DNA of 64,000 nucleotides from Streptomyces sp. VRA16 Mangrove soil (GCF_017377775.1 NZ_JAFVLN010000015.1:124001-188000), one strand, 5' to 3'; positions 35,085 to 45,814 are shown, counted from the first letter of the stretch. Program-made: numbers and translations. Notes: a model not told the origin generated them from the letters alone.

Positions 35085-36530
35085 ATGACCGCCACCCACG
35101 CCTTCTGGCTCGCCGGCCGCCAGGCCACCGGAGACGAGACCTTCGAGGTCCACAACTCCTACGACGGGCGTCTCGTCGGCACCGTCGCCGTCCCGACTGA
35201 GGCCCAGGTCGAGGAGGCCGTCGCCGCCGCCCACGCCGTGGTGGACGAGTTCGCCGCGACCCCGGCGCACGTACGGGCGAAGGCGCTGAACCACGTCGCC
35301 GACCGCCTCACCGAGCGCACCGAGGAGATCGCCCGGCTGATCTCCGCCGAGAACGGCAAGCCGATCAAGTGGGCCCGCGGCGAGGTCGGCCGCGCCGTCT
35401 CCGTGTTCCGGTTCGCCGCCGAGGAGGCCCGCCGCTGGAACAGCGGTGAGGCGCAGCGCCTCGACACCGACCAGGGCGGCACGGGCCGTCTCGCGCTGAC
35501 CCGCCGCATCCCCAAGGGCGTCGTCCTCGGCATCGCGCCGTTCAACTTCCCGCTGAACCTGAGCGCTCACAAGGTCGCCCCGGCCATCGCGGTGGGCGCG
35601 CCCATCATCCTGAAGCCGGCGCCCGCGACCCCGATCTCCTCCCTGATCCTGGGCGAGCTGCTCGCCGAGACGGACCTCCCGGCCGGTTCCTGGTCGGTCC
35701 TCACCGTGCCGAACGACCGGATGCCCGCCCTCGTCCAGGACGAGCGCCTCCCCGTCATCTCCTTCACCGGCTCCGGCCCGGTCGGCTACGCGATCATGGA
35801 CAGCGTGCCGCGCAAGCACTGCACCCTGGAGCTCGGCGGCAACGGCGCGGCGGTCGTCCTCGCCGACTGGGCCTCCGAGCAGGACCTCGACTGGGCCGCG
35901 ACCCGCATCGCGACCTTCTCGAACTACCAGGGCGGCCAGTCCTGCATCTCGGTGCAGCGTGTCATCGCCGACGCCGCCGTCTACGACCGGCTGCTCCCGA
36001 AGATCGTCGCCGCCGTCGAGGCGCAGGTCACCGGCGACCCGGCCGACGACGCGACCGACGTGGGCCCGCTGGTCAGCGAGGACGCCGCCCAGCGTGTGGA
36101 GGCGTGGGTGAACGAGGCCGTCACCGCCGGTGCGTCCCTCCTCGCCGGCGGCAAGCGCGACGGCGCCACCTACGCGCCGACCGTCCTCGCCGACGTGCCC
36201 GCCGACGTGACGATCTCCTGCGAGGAGGTCTTCGGCCCGGTCCTCACCGTCAAGAAGGTCGACGGCGAGACCGAGGCGTTCGCCGCGGTCAACGACTCCA
36301 AGTACGGCCTCCAGGCGGGTGTGTTCACGCACGACCTGCAGACGGCCTTCCGCGCCCACCGCGAGCTGGAGGTCGGCGGTGTCGTCGTCGGCGACGTGCC
36401 CTCCTACCGCGCCGACCAGATGCCGTACGGCGGCGCCAAGCAGTCCGGCGTCGGCCGCGAGGGCGTGCGCTACGCGATGGACGACTACACGTACGAGCGC
36501 GTCCTGGTCCTGACCGGTCTCGCGCTGTAA
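35085..36530 (+). CDS. aldehyde dehydrogenase (possible succinate-semialdehyde dehydrogenase)
   Basis: 481 aa. ALDH motifs: IAPFNFPLN (150-158), Glu249 in LELGGNGA, Cys287 in YQGGQSCISVQR, and the C-terminal PYGGAKQSGVGREGV. GGQSC and the RREGV-type ending are closer to succinate-semialdehyde, lactaldehyde or related aldehyde dehydrogenases than to the aminobutyraldehyde enzymes at 1173 and 16954. With gabT and PucR nearby, oxidation of succinate semialdehyde to succinate is a likely role; the substrate is an inference. It follows the 36-bp inverted repeat and ends in a strong terminator. Confidence 0.9.
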   Translation: MTATHAFWLAGRQATGDETFEVHNSYDGRLVGTVAVPTEAQVEEAVAAAHAVVDEFAATPAHVRAKALNHVADRLTERTEEIARLISAENGKPIKWARGEVGRAVSVFRFAAEEARRWNSGEAQRLDTDQGGTGRLALTRRIPKGVVLGIAPFNFPLNLSAHKVAPAIAVGAPIILKPAPATPISSLILGELLAETDLPAGSWSVLTVPNDRMPALVQDERLPVISFTGSGPVGYAIMDSVPRKHCTLELGGNGAAVVLADWASEQDLDWAATRIATFSNYQGGQSCISVQRVIADAAVYDRLLPKIVAAVEAQVTGDPADDATDVGPLVSEDAAQRVEAWVNEAVTAGASLLAGGKRDGATYAPTVLADVPADVTISCEEVFGPVLTVKKVDGETEAFAAVNDSKYGLQAGVFTHDLQTAFRAHRELEVGGVVVGDVPSYRADQMPYGGAKQSGVGREGVRYAMDDYTYERVLVLTGLAL

Positions 36531-36543
36531 CGTCCTTCGACCC

Positions 36544-36580
36544 GACGGCCGGAGCCCACTGTGCGGGGGCTCCGGCCGTC
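36544..36580 (+). terminator. hairpin terminator of the 35085 dehydrogenase
   Basis: GACGGCCGGAGCCC (36544-36557) and its exact complement (36567-36580) form a 14-bp stem with a 9-nt loop, 13 nt after the stop codon. No U-run follows, as is usual in streptomycetes. Confidence 0.8.
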
Positions 36581-36662
36581 GTTCGTTCTGCATGCTCCGG
36601 CCTGCACAGGTGCGGTGCATCTGGCTGAATCGCACGCGGACCGGTCCCATCTGTCCACGCCG

Positions 36663-37113
36663 ATGGACTCGCTCGTCCACGTCATGCGCGGAGTCTCCGA
36701 GGATCCCGACGCCTACGCGACGATGGACAAGGCCGAGACCCGCTACATCAACGCCGAGCTGGACAAGCTGCCGCAGGGCGCTTCCGGGTACTCCGAGAGC
36801 AACCCCCTCGCGAAGTCCGGTGCGGCACTCGGCGCCTTCGACGCGATCAGCCCCCGACCCCGCTCCTCGCTATGACTCCGACCCCGCCGGACACATCCGC
36901 GGCACCTGGGCGGCCCAACTGAGCACCGTCGCAACGAAAACCGTCCCGAAGGACCTCACCGAACAAGGGGCTCAGCTGCTCGACATCTGGGCCGAGGGAC
37001 GCGCCGACGGCTTCAAGCCCGCGGAGGACCTCCGCAAGAACTGCCTCAACAGCCAGTCCGAGAGGTACGGGGCCGTCCTGGACGATCTGAAGAGGCAAGC
37101 GCAAGGGGACTGA
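36663..37113 (+). pseudogene. frameshifted DUF6571-like remnant
   Basis: From an ATG at 36663 one frame gives MDSLVHVMRGVSEDPDAYAT, MDKAETRYINAELDKLPQGA and ALGAFDAI, then is lost near 36863. A second frame from about 36871 gives YDSDPAGHIRGTWAAQLSTV, LTEQGAQLLDIWAEG and QAQGD before a stop at 37113. Read across the shift the pieces resemble the C-terminal part of streptomycete DUF6571-type proteins, much shortened. Loss of frame, absent N-terminus and no ribosome binding site indicate a relic. The family name is a tentative match. Confidence 0.45.
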
Positions 37114-37324
37114 CTCCGGCAACGGGGAGCTCCCTGACTCCCTCGGCGTCCTCCCGCTCGGCGCCTGACGGCAGGGAGGCCCATCCCGGACAACTCCACG
37201 GTGACCGTCGGTTATCGGCCCGCGAGGGGTGGTCGACATGCCCGTTATCAGGTACATACGATCGAGTAGCACCGGTCGGTAACGGGCCGGCCCTGTGCAC
37301 CCGACGCGCGGCGAGGTGAACCTC

Positions 37325-39265
37325 ATGTCCGCAACACCCCAGCAGCAGGCGAAGGTCTCCGAACGGGAGGCCCGGCAGGTCGCCGAGGCCGCACGTGAGC
37401 AGGACTGGCGCAAGCCCAGTTTCGCCAAGGAGCTGTTCCTCGGCCGGTTCAGGATCGATCTGATCCACCCCCATCCGCTGCCCGCGGACGAGGACGCGCA
37501 GCGTGGCGAGGAGTTCCTCGCCACACTGCGCGACTTCTGCGAGACGAAGATCGACTCGGCGCGGATCGAGCGCGAGTCGAAGATCCCCGACGAGACGATC
37601 GACGGACTCAAGGAGCTCGGCGCGCTCGGCATGAAGATCGACACGAAGTACGGCGGCCTCGGCCTCACGCAGGTCTACTACAACAAGGCGCTGGCGCTGG
37701 TCGGCTCGGCCTCCCCGGCGATCGGCGCGCTGCTCTCCGCGCACCAGTCCATCGGCGTACCCCAGCCGCTCAAGCTCTTCGGCACCCAGGAGCAGAAGGA
37801 CACATTCCTGCCGCGCTGCGCCCGCACCGACATCAGCGCGTTCCTGCTGACCGAGCCCGACGTCGGCTCCGACCCGGCGCGCCTGGCCACCATGGCGGTG
37901 CCGGACGGCGACTCCTACGTCCTGGACGGCGTGAAGCTGTGGACGACGAACGGAGTCGTCGCCGACCTGCTGGTGGTCATGGCGCGGGTGCCGAAGTCGG
38001 AGGGGCACAAGGGCGGCATCACCGCGTTCGTGGTGGAGGCGGACTCGCCGGGCATCACCGTCGAGAACCGCAACGCGTTCATGGGACTGCGCGGTCTGGA
38101 GAACGGCGTCACCCGCTTCCACCAGGTCAGGGTCCCGGCCGCGCACCGCATCGGCCCCGAGGGGGCGGGCCTGAAGATCGCCCTCACCACCCTCAACACC
38201 GGCCGGCTCTCGCTGCCCGCGATGTGCGTGGGCGCGGGCAAGTGGGCCCTGAAGATCGCCCGCGAGTGGTCGGCGGCGCGCGAGCAGTGGGGCAAGCCGG
38301 TCGCGTTCCACGAGGCCGTCGGCTCGAAGATCAGCTTCATCGCGGCGACCACGTTCGCCCTCGAAGCCGTCGTCGACCTCTCCTCCCAGATGGCCGACGA
38401 GGACCGCAACGACATCCGCATCGAGGCCGCCCTCGCCAAGCTCTACGGCTCCGAGATGGGCTGTCTGATCGCCGACGAACTCGTCCAGATCCGCGGCGGC
38501 CGCGGCTTCGAGACCGCCGAGTCCCTCGCGGCGCGCGGCGAGCGGGCCGTCCCCGCCGAGCAGATCCTGCGCGACCTGCGCATCAACCGTATCTTCGAGG
38601 GCTCGACGGAGATCATGCATCTGCTGATCGCCCGCGAGGCGGTCGACGCCCACCTGTCGGTCGCGGGCGACCTCATCGACCCCGACAAGTCCCTCGCCGA
38701 CAAGGCGAAGGCAGGCGCCAGGGCGGGCGGCTTCTACGCCCGCTGGCTGCCGAAACTCGTCGCGGGCCCGGGCCAACTCCCGCGCTCGTACGCCGAGTTC
38801 CATCCCGCGGGCCACCGCGACCTCTCCGGCCACCTGCGCTACGTGGAACGCTCGGCCCGCAAGCTCGCCCGCTCCACCTTCTACGCCATGTCCCGCTGGC
38901 AGGGCCGCATGGAGACCAAGCAGGGCTTCCTCGGCCGGATCGTCGACATCGGCGCCGAACTGTTCGCGATGAGCGCGGCGTGCGTGCGCGCCGAACTCCT
39001 GCGCACCACCGAGGAGTACGGCCGCGAGGCGTACCAGCTCGCCGACGCGTTCTGCGAGCAGTCGCGGATCCGCGTCGACGAACTCTTCGACCGCCTGTGG
39101 ACCAACACCGACGACCTGGACCGCAAGGTCGTCAAGGGCGTCCTCGGCGGCACGTACACCTGGCTGGAGCAGGGCGTCGTCGACCCGAGCGGCGAGGGCC
39201 CGTGGATCGCCGACGCGACACCGGGCCCGAGTAAACGGGAGAACGTGCACCGGCCGATCCGCTAG
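37325..39265 (+). CDS. acyl-CoA dehydrogenase family protein
   Basis: 646 aa from the ATG at 37325, preceded by GAGGTGA. The core matches ACADs: FLLTEPDVGSDPARLATMAV, VLDGVKLWTTNG, GITVENRNAFMGLRGLENGV, AREQWGKPVAFHEAVGSKIS, QIRGGRGFETAESLA and RINRIFEGSTEIMHLLIA. The protein is longer than the usual 380-400 aa, with a C-terminal extension (about 460-646) like the FadE/very-long-chain or actinobacterial long ACADs. It oxidises an acyl-CoA with FAD; chain length is unknown. It is the end of this transcription unit; the LysR gene at 39368 is on the other strand. Confidence 0.92.
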   Translation: MSATPQQQAKVSEREARQVAEAAREQDWRKPSFAKELFLGRFRIDLIHPHPLPADEDAQRGEEFLATLRDFCETKIDSARIERESKIPDETIDGLKELGALGMKIDTKYGGLGLTQVYYNKALALVGSASPAIGALLSAHQSIGVPQPLKLFGTQEQKDTFLPRCARTDISAFLLTEPDVGSDPARLATMAVPDGDSYVLDGVKLWTTNGVVADLLVVMARVPKSEGHKGGITAFVVEADSPGITVENRNAFMGLRGLENGVTRFHQVRVPAAHRIGPEGAGLKIALTTLNTGRLSLPAMCVGAGKWALKIAREWSAAREQWGKPVAFHEAVGSKISFIAATTFALEAVVDLSSQMADEDRNDIRIEAALAKLYGSEMGCLIADELVQIRGGRGFETAESLAARGERAVPAEQILRDLRINRIFEGSTEIMHLLIAREAVDAHLSVAGDLIDPDKSLADKAKAGARAGGFYARWLPKLVAGPGQLPRSYAEFHPAGHRDLSGHLRYVERSARKLARSTFYAMSRWQGRMETKQGFLGRIVDIGAELFAMSAACVRAELLRTTEEYGREAYQLADAFCEQSRIRVDELFDRLWTNTDDLDRKVVKGVLGGTYTWLEQGVVDPSGEGPWIADATPGPSKRENVHRPIR

Positions 39266-39367
39266 GGCCCGTGCGGCGGGTCGGGCCGCATCCCGGTGGC
39301 CCGTGCAGTCCGTTGCCGGTGAGCCGGAGACCGCGCCCGTGACAGGGCCCGCCGGACAGGCCCTGGC

Positions 39368-40264
39368 TCACTGCGGCGCGGGCCCGGTCAGGCGGGCCCG
39401 CGCCACGGAGCGGAACTCCGCCACGAGCCGGCCGGTGTCGTCCGCTCGGGACGCAAGGACGACATGGCTGGGCTCGACGCCCTCCAGGGGCACCTCGACG
39501 ATGTCCGGACGCAGGCTCGCCGCGCGGATCCCCAGCGCGGCGACCGCCAACGACCGTCCCTCGGCGACCAGTTCGAGCTTGTCCTCCATCGCCCGGATCA
39601 GCGGCCCGTCCGGCACCCGGCTGCCGTCGGGCCGCGGGTCGATCCGCCAGAACGCGTTCCACGCCGGGTCGTCCGGCACCCGCGGCAGCGGTTCGCCCGC
39701 GATGTCGTCGAGGGTGACGGACGCCCGGTCGGCGAGCCGGTGCCCGCGCGGCACGAGCAGGGAGCGCGGCTCGTCGTACAGGAGCGTCACGTCCAACTCG
39801 TCGGTGGCGAACGGCATGCGGGCCACCACGACGTCCACCCGGTGGGCGAGCAGCGCGGGCCGCGGCTCGTTCCAGGACAACTGCACCACCCGCACCTCGG
39901 CGTCCGGTCTGCGGCGGCGCAGCTCGCGCACCTCCGGCGTGACGAACAGCCCCGCGAGATGTCCCACGACCAGCCGGCCGGGCTCGGCCGCGGCCCGGGT
40001 CTCGGCCGCCGCCCGCTCGGCCGACCGCAGCAGTGCCCTGGCCCGCGGCAGGAACACCTCACCGGCCTCGGTGAGCGTGGAGCCCCGCGGCGTCCGGTCG
40101 AGCAGCCGCGCCCCCAACTGCCGCTCCAGACGGCGGATCTGCCGGCTCAGCGAGGGCTGCGTGGTGAGCAGCGCCTCGGCGGCCCGGCCGAAGTGGCGGT
40201 GCTCGGCCACGGCCGTGAAGTAGCGCACGAGGCGCAGATCCAGATCGGGCGCGAGCTCAGCCAT
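39368..40264 (-). CDS. LysR family transcriptional regulator
   Basis: 298 aa. N-terminal HTH (about 9-68): LVRYFTAVAEHRHFGRAAEA, TTQPSLSRQIRRLERQLGA, RLLDRTPRGSTLTEAG. The C-terminal periplasmic-binding-like effector domain includes RVDVVVARMPFATDELDV. It is divergent from the SDR epimerase at 40399, and in this family the neighbour is normally the target. Its ATG is 6 nt from a TACGCT box, so translation is probably leaderless. Confidence 0.93.
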   Translation of the reverse strand: MAELAPDLDLRLVRYFTAVAEHRHFGRAAEALLTTQPSLSRQIRRLERQLGARLLDRTPRGSTLTEAGEVFLPRARALLRSAERAAAETRAAAEPGRLVVGHLAGLFVTPEVRELRRRRPDAEVRVVQLSWNEPRPALLAHRVDVVVARMPFATDELDVTLLYDEPRSLLVPRGHRLADRASVTLDDIAGEPLPRVPDDPAWNAFWRIDPRPDGSRVPDGPLIRAMEDKLELVAEGRSLAVAALGIRAASLRPDIVEVPLEGVEPSHVVLASRADDTGRLVAEFRSVARARLTGPAPQ

Positions 40265-40270
40265 GCCCTC

Positions 40271-40300
40271 AGCGTAGGCGCCGGCCTGCGGTGATGCCCA
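40271..40300 (-). promoter_or_regulatory. promoter for leaderless LysR transcript
   Basis: On the minus strand TGGGCA (40300-40295), 18 bp, then TACGCT (40276-40271), with the ATG of the LysR gene (40264) 6 nt further. TAnnnT is matched, the -35 only partly. Confidence 0.45.
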
Positions 40301-40398
40301 TTCCGTATCGCGCCATGCGCAACAGGCTTTGGACGGGCCCGGGGCCGCGGCCGGAGGGTGGAAGCCACTTCCCGCACCGGAACCAGAGGGGGCGCACC

Positions 40399-41292
40399 AT
40401 GCGCGTATTCGTCACCGGAGCCACCGGCTGGGTCGGCTCCGCCGTCACCCGCGAGCTCCTCGCTCACGGCCACGAGGTCGTCGGCCTGGCCCGCTCGGAC
40501 CGGGCCGTCACCGCACTGACCGAGGCCGGCGCCACCCCGTACCGCGGTTCGCTCGCCGACCCCGACGGCCTCGCCGCCGCGGCCAAGGACGCCGACGGCG
40601 TCCTGCACCTCGCCTTCGACCACTCGTTCGCCGACTACCAGGGCGCGGGCGCCGCCGACCTGCGCGCCGTCGAGGCGATGGGCGCGGCCCTGGAGGGCAC
40701 CGGCACACCCCTCGTCGTCACCTCGGGCCTGGTCTTCGAGCCCGGCATCCGCGGCACCGAGGACGACCCGGGCTGCACGGCGTCGGCCGGCTCGGTCCGC
40801 GTCGCCTCCGAGAACGCCACGCTCGCCCTCGCCGACCGCGGCGTCCGCGCGATCGTCCTGCGCCTCGCGGCGTCCGTGCACGGCGCGGGTGACCCCGGGT
40901 TCGTGGCCCGGCTCGTCGCGGTCGCCCGCGAGAAGGGCGCTGCCGCGGTCGTCGGCGAGGGCGCCAACACCTGGCCCGCCGTGCACCGTTCGGACGCGGC
41001 CCGCCTCTACCGGCTCGCCCTGGAGTCGGCGCCGGCCGGGATCCGCCTGCACGCCGTCGCCGAGGAGGGCATCGCCCAGCGCGACATCGCCGCCGTCATC
41101 GGCCGCCACCTGGACGTACCCGTCGTGCACCTGACGCCCGAACAGGCCCGCGACCACTTCGGCTGGTTCGCCTCGTTCGCCGGCGACTTCGACGCGCGGG
41201 CGGACAGCGCCCGCACCCGCGCACTCCTCGGCTGGCACCCCACCGGACAGCCGCTCCTCACCGACCTGGAGGAGGGCCACTACTTCGCCTGA
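40399..41292 (+). CDS. NAD(P)-dependent epimerase/dehydratase-type SDR
   Basis: 297 aa from the ATG at 40399, with AGAGGGGG upstream. The Rossmann motif VTGATGWVGSAVTRELL opens the protein, then LVVTSGLVFEP and NTWPAVHRSDAARLY. It resembles atypical SDRs (NmrA/epimerase type); the usual YxxxK is not clear in the place expected, where SVRVASENATLAL is found, so a pure binding role is possible. It is divergent from and likely regulated by the LysR gene. Confidence 0.85.
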   Translation: MRVFVTGATGWVGSAVTRELLAHGHEVVGLARSDRAVTALTEAGATPYRGSLADPDGLAAAAKDADGVLHLAFDHSFADYQGAGAADLRAVEAMGAALEGTGTPLVVTSGLVFEPGIRGTEDDPGCTASAGSVRVASENATLALADRGVRAIVLRLAASVHGAGDPGFVARLVAVAREKGAAAVVGEGANTWPAVHRSDAARLYRLALESAPAGIRLHAVAEEGIAQRDIAAVIGRHLDVPVVHLTPEQARDHFGWFASFAGDFDARADSARTRALLGWHPTGQPLLTDLEEGHYFA

Positions 41293-41350
41293 CCGCCCCC
41301 ACCGGTAGGGTCCGGGCGTTCGCCATGACCACGACGACCGGGGGCCTCGG

Positions 41351-41716
41351 ATGAGAGACGAGACGCAGTACCGCGACGACCTGGAACGCCGCTTCCTCGA
41401 CGAGACGGCACGGCAGCGCGGCCGCGGCCTGGTCTGCCTCTGGATCGCCGGACTGCTGTGGGCCTACGTCGCCCTGCGCCTCGTCGTGTCGTGGAAGATC
41501 CTCGGCGCCGACCCGGACTGCGACGCCCCGCTCTTCTCACAGGTCGACCCCGACTACGCGTACGAGTCGGCGACCGCCTGCGCGGTCAATCCCTGGCCCA
41601 CCCTGCTCGGCGTCCTGGCGCTCTCCGTCCCGTTCTCGGCCGTCGGAGCCGCCCTGTACGTACGCGGCATGGTCGGTGCCAACCTCATCCACTACGTCCG
41701 CTCGATGACGCGATGA
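41351..41716 (+). CDS. small membrane protein of unknown function
   Basis: 121 aa, ATG after GGGGGCC. Two hydrophobic helices (about 28-46, LVCLWIAGLLWAYVALRLVV, and 84-104, LLGVLALSVPFSAVGAALYV) flank a loop with two cysteines that may sit outside the membrane. The ends are charged. No family was recognised. Confidence 0.65.
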   Translation: MRDETQYRDDLERRFLDETARQRGRGLVCLWIAGLLWAYVALRLVVSWKILGADPDCDAPLFSQVDPDYAYESATACAVNPWPTLLGVLALSVPFSAVGAALYVRGMVGANLIHYVRSMTR

Positions 41717-41773
41717 CACCGCGATGAACCAGGGCCTGTCCGGCTCACGGCATCGACACGCAAGAATGGGGGG

Positions 41774-43066
41774 ATGACCGACAGCTCCGTCAGCCCATCC
41801 CCCCTCGCGGACCCGCACCTCGTCTTCGACCCGGCCCCTGCCGAAGCCCCCCGGGACATCGTCGTCCTGGGCTCGACGGGCTCGATCGGCACCCAGGCGA
41901 TCGACCTGGTCCTGCGCAACCCCGACCGCTTCCGCGTCACCGCGCTGAGCGCCGCGGGCGGCCGCGTGGAACTCCTCGCCGAGCAGGCCCGCCGCCTGGG
42001 CGTGCGCACGGTCGCCGTGGCCCGCGAGGACGCCGTCCCCGCGCTGCGCGAGGCGCTCGCCGCGCAGTACGGCGCGGGGGAGAAGCTCCCCGAGATCCTC
42101 GCCGGACCGGACGCGGCCACCGAACTGGCCCGGTCGGCCTGCCACACCGTCCTCAACGGCATCACCGGTTCCATCGGTCTGGCCCCCACGCTCGCCGCCC
42201 TCGAAGCGGGCCGCACCCTGGCCCTCGCCAACAAGGAGTCGCTGATCGTCGGCGGCCCCCTGGTGAAGGCCGTCGCCAAGCCCGGCCAGATCATCCCGGT
42301 CGACTCCGAGCACGCCGCGCTCTTCCAGGCGCTCGCCTCCGGCACCCGCGCGGACGTGCGCAAGCTGGTCGTCACCGCGTCCGGCGGCCCGTTCCGTGGA
42401 CGCACCAGGGCCGACCTCGCGAACGTGACGGTCGAGGACGCCCTCGCGCATCCCACCTGGGCGATGGGCCCGGTCATCACGATCAACAGCGCGACGCTCG
42501 TGAACAAGGGCCTGGAGGTCATCGAGGCGCACCTCCTCTACGACATCCCCTTCGACCGCATCGAGGTCGTCGTCCACCCGCAGTCGTACGTGCACTCCAT
42601 GGTCGAGTTCACCGACGGCTCCACGCTCGCCCAGGCCACCCCGCCCGACATGCGGGGCCCGATCGCCATCGGTATCGGCTGGCCCGAGCGGGTGCCCGAC
42701 GCGGCGCCCGCCTTCGACTGGTCGAAGGCCTCCAGCTGGGAGTTCTTCCCCCTCGACAACGACGCGTTTCCGTCGGTGGGGCTCGCCCGGCACGTGGGGG
42801 AGCTCGCGGGGACGGCTCCGGCGGTGTTCAATGCCGCCAACGAGGAGTGCGTGGACGCGTTCCTGAAGGGCGCCCTGCCCTTCAACGGGATCATGGACAC
42901 GGTGACGAAGGTCGTCGAGGACTGCATCGCTGAGAAGCGCGGCACATCCGGAACGGGAACTTCGCTCACCGTCACGGACGTCCTCGAAGCGGAGACCTGG
43001 GCACGCGCCCGGGCCCGTGAACTGACGAAGACGATGGACCGGACAGCCGCGGAGGCTCGTGCATGA
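41774..43066 (+). CDS. dxr: 1-deoxy-D-xylulose-5-phosphate reductoisomerase
   Basis: 430 aa. The NADPH motif VLGSTGSIGTQAID is at 31-44, followed by LALANKESLIVGG, PVDSEHAALFQAL, RKLVVTASGGPFRG, THPTWAMGP-like AHPTWAMGPVITINSATLVN and VVHPQSYVHSMVEF, the metal- and substrate-binding segments of DXR. It converts DXP to MEP, the committed step of the non-mevalonate pathway in the cytoplasm. A 20-residue polar N-terminal extension precedes the enzyme core. The stop overlaps the protease start by 4 nt, and ispG, a later enzyme of the pathway, follows. Confidence 0.97.
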   Translation: MTDSSVSPSPLADPHLVFDPAPAEAPRDIVVLGSTGSIGTQAIDLVLRNPDRFRVTALSAAGGRVELLAEQARRLGVRTVAVAREDAVPALREALAAQYGAGEKLPEILAGPDAATELARSACHTVLNGITGSIGLAPTLAALEAGRTLALANKESLIVGGPLVKAVAKPGQIIPVDSEHAALFQALASGTRADVRKLVVTASGGPFRGRTRADLANVTVEDALAHPTWAMGPVITINSATLVNKGLEVIEAHLLYDIPFDRIEVVVHPQSYVHSMVEFTDGSTLAQATPPDMRGPIAIGIGWPERVPDAAPAFDWSKASSWEFFPLDNDAFPSVGLARHVGELAGTAPAVFNAANEECVDAFLKGALPFNGIMDTVTKVVEDCIAEKRGTSGTGTSLTVTDVLEAETWARARARELTKTMDRTAAEARA

Positions 43067-44364
43067 CGACCTTGATGATGATCCTCGGCATAGTCGTCTT
43101 CGTGGTGGGCCTGCTCGTCTCCATCGCCTGGCACGAGCTGGGCCACCTGTCGACGGCGAAGCTCTTCGGCATCCGCGTGCCCCAGTACATGGTCGGCTTC
43201 GGCCCGACGATCTGGTCGCGGAAGAAGGGCGAGACCGAGTACGGCATCAAGGCGGTCCCGCTCGGCGGCTACATCCGCATGATCGGCATGTTCCCGCCCG
43301 GCAAGGACGGCAGGATCGAGGCCCGCTCGACCTCGCCGTTCCGCTCGATGGTGGAGGACGCGCGCGCCGCGGCCTTCGAGGAGCTCAAGCCCGGCGACGA
43401 GACCCGGCTCTTCTACACGCGCAAGCCGTGGAAGAGGGTCATCGTCATGTTCGCCGGCCCCTTCATGAACCTGATCCTGGCGGTCGGGCTGTTCCTCACG
43501 GTCCTCATGGGCTTCGGCGTCACGCAGCAGACGAACGTCGTCTCGTCCGTCTCTCCCTGTGTCATCCAGGCCAGTGAGAATCGCGACACCTGCAAGAAGA
43601 CCGACCAGGAGTCCCCGGCGAAGGCGGCCGGCCTGCAGCCCAAGGACAAGATCGTCTCGTTCGACGGGGTGACGACGGACAAGTGGAACACCCTGTCCGA
43701 CGAGATCCGCGAGAGCGCGGGCAAGACCGTCCCGATCGTCGTCGAGCGCGACGGCAAGCAGCAGACCCTGACCGCGAAGATCGCCACGAACCAGGTCGCG
43801 AAGAAGGACTCCAGCGGCCAGATCGTCGACGGGTACGTCAACGCGGGCTTCCTCGGCTTCACCGCGGCCACCGGCGTCGTGAAGCAGGACTTCGGCGACT
43901 CGGTGTCCTGGATGACCGACCGCGTCGGTGACGCCGTCGACTCCATCGTGGCGCTCCCGTCGAAGATCCCGGCCCTGTGGGACGCCGCGTTCGGCGACGG
44001 CCCGCGCGAGCAGGACTCCCCGATGGGCGTGGTCGGCGCGGCCCGCGTCGGCGGCGAGATCTTCACCATGGACATCCCGGCGACCCAGCAGCTGGCGATG
44101 GCCCTGATGCTGGTCGCGGGCTTCAACCTGTCGCTGTTCCTCTTCAACATGCTGCCGCTGCTGCCGCTGGACGGCGGGCACATCGCGGGCGCCCTGTGGG
44201 AGTCCCTGCGGCGGAACCTGGCGCGGGTGCTGCGCCGCCCGGACCCGGGCCCGTTCGACGTGGCGAAGCTGATGCCCGTGGCGTACGTCGTGGCCGGGAT
44301 CTTCGTCTGCTTCACCCTGCTCGTGCTGGTGGCGGACGTGGTCAATCCGGTCAAGCTCACCTAG
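43063..44364 (+). CDS. site-2 intramembrane metalloprotease (M50, RseP/Rip1-like)
   Basis: 433 aa. The zinc site HELGH (His24, His28) is in the first membrane helix, with the second metal-ligand motif NMLPLLPLDGGHI near 365. A PDZ domain lies between (about 175-260, PAKAAGLQPKDKIVSFDGVT). The last helix is AYVVAGIFVCFTLLVLVAD. It performs regulated intramembrane proteolysis, in actinobacteria cleaving anti-sigma factors and other single-pass substrates. It overlaps dxr by ATGA, so both are made together; a strong terminator follows. Confidence 0.94.
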   Translation: MTTLMMILGIVVFVVGLLVSIAWHELGHLSTAKLFGIRVPQYMVGFGPTIWSRKKGETEYGIKAVPLGGYIRMIGMFPPGKDGRIEARSTSPFRSMVEDARAAAFEELKPGDETRLFYTRKPWKRVIVMFAGPFMNLILAVGLFLTVLMGFGVTQQTNVVSSVSPCVIQASENRDTCKKTDQESPAKAAGLQPKDKIVSFDGVTTDKWNTLSDEIRESAGKTVPIVVERDGKQQTLTAKIATNQVAKKDSSGQIVDGYVNAGFLGFTAATGVVKQDFGDSVSWMTDRVGDAVDSIVALPSKIPALWDAAFGDGPREQDSPMGVVGAARVGGEIFTMDIPATQQLAMALMLVAGFNLSLFLFNMLPLLPLDGGHIAGALWESLRRNLARVLRRPDPGPFDVAKLMPVAYVVAGIFVCFTLLVLVADVVNPVKLT

Positions 44365-44381
44365 CCGGGGCAGCCTCGGCG

Positions 44382-44421
44382 GGGCGGTGCCCGGGACGGT
44401 GGTCCGTCCCGGGCACCGCCC
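44382..44421 (+). terminator. hairpin terminator of dxr-protease operon
   Basis: A perfect 18-bp stem, GGGCGGTGCCCGGGACGG (44382-44399) and its complement (44404-44421), with a TGGT loop, 17 nt after the protease stop codon. Confidence 0.88.
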
Positions 44422-44588
44422 GTTTCCGGCCGTGGGTCCGCCATGAACCCCGGATGACCCCCAAGGAGTGGTTTCGCCCGATACGGGATCCTGGGTGTGC
44501 TCGGGTCGCACCCGGTGACGTAACCTCGGTGGCCGAGCCCGTCACCTGGCCGGCGGGACCTGTATCAGACCTTGGGGTTGCAGCACTG

Positions 44589-45746
<1,158 letters not shown>

Positions 45747-45771
45747 TCAGGACGCGGGCCGCTGTCCTTCG

Positions 45772-45814
45772 CGCGCGCTCGTCCGCCGGGTCTCGCCCGG
45801 CGGGCGGGCGCGCG
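45772..45814 (+). terminator. hairpin terminator of ispG
   Basis: A 19-bp stem (45772-45790 with 45796-45814), two G-U pairs, loop TCTCG. It follows the ispG stop by 25 nt. Confidence 0.85.
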
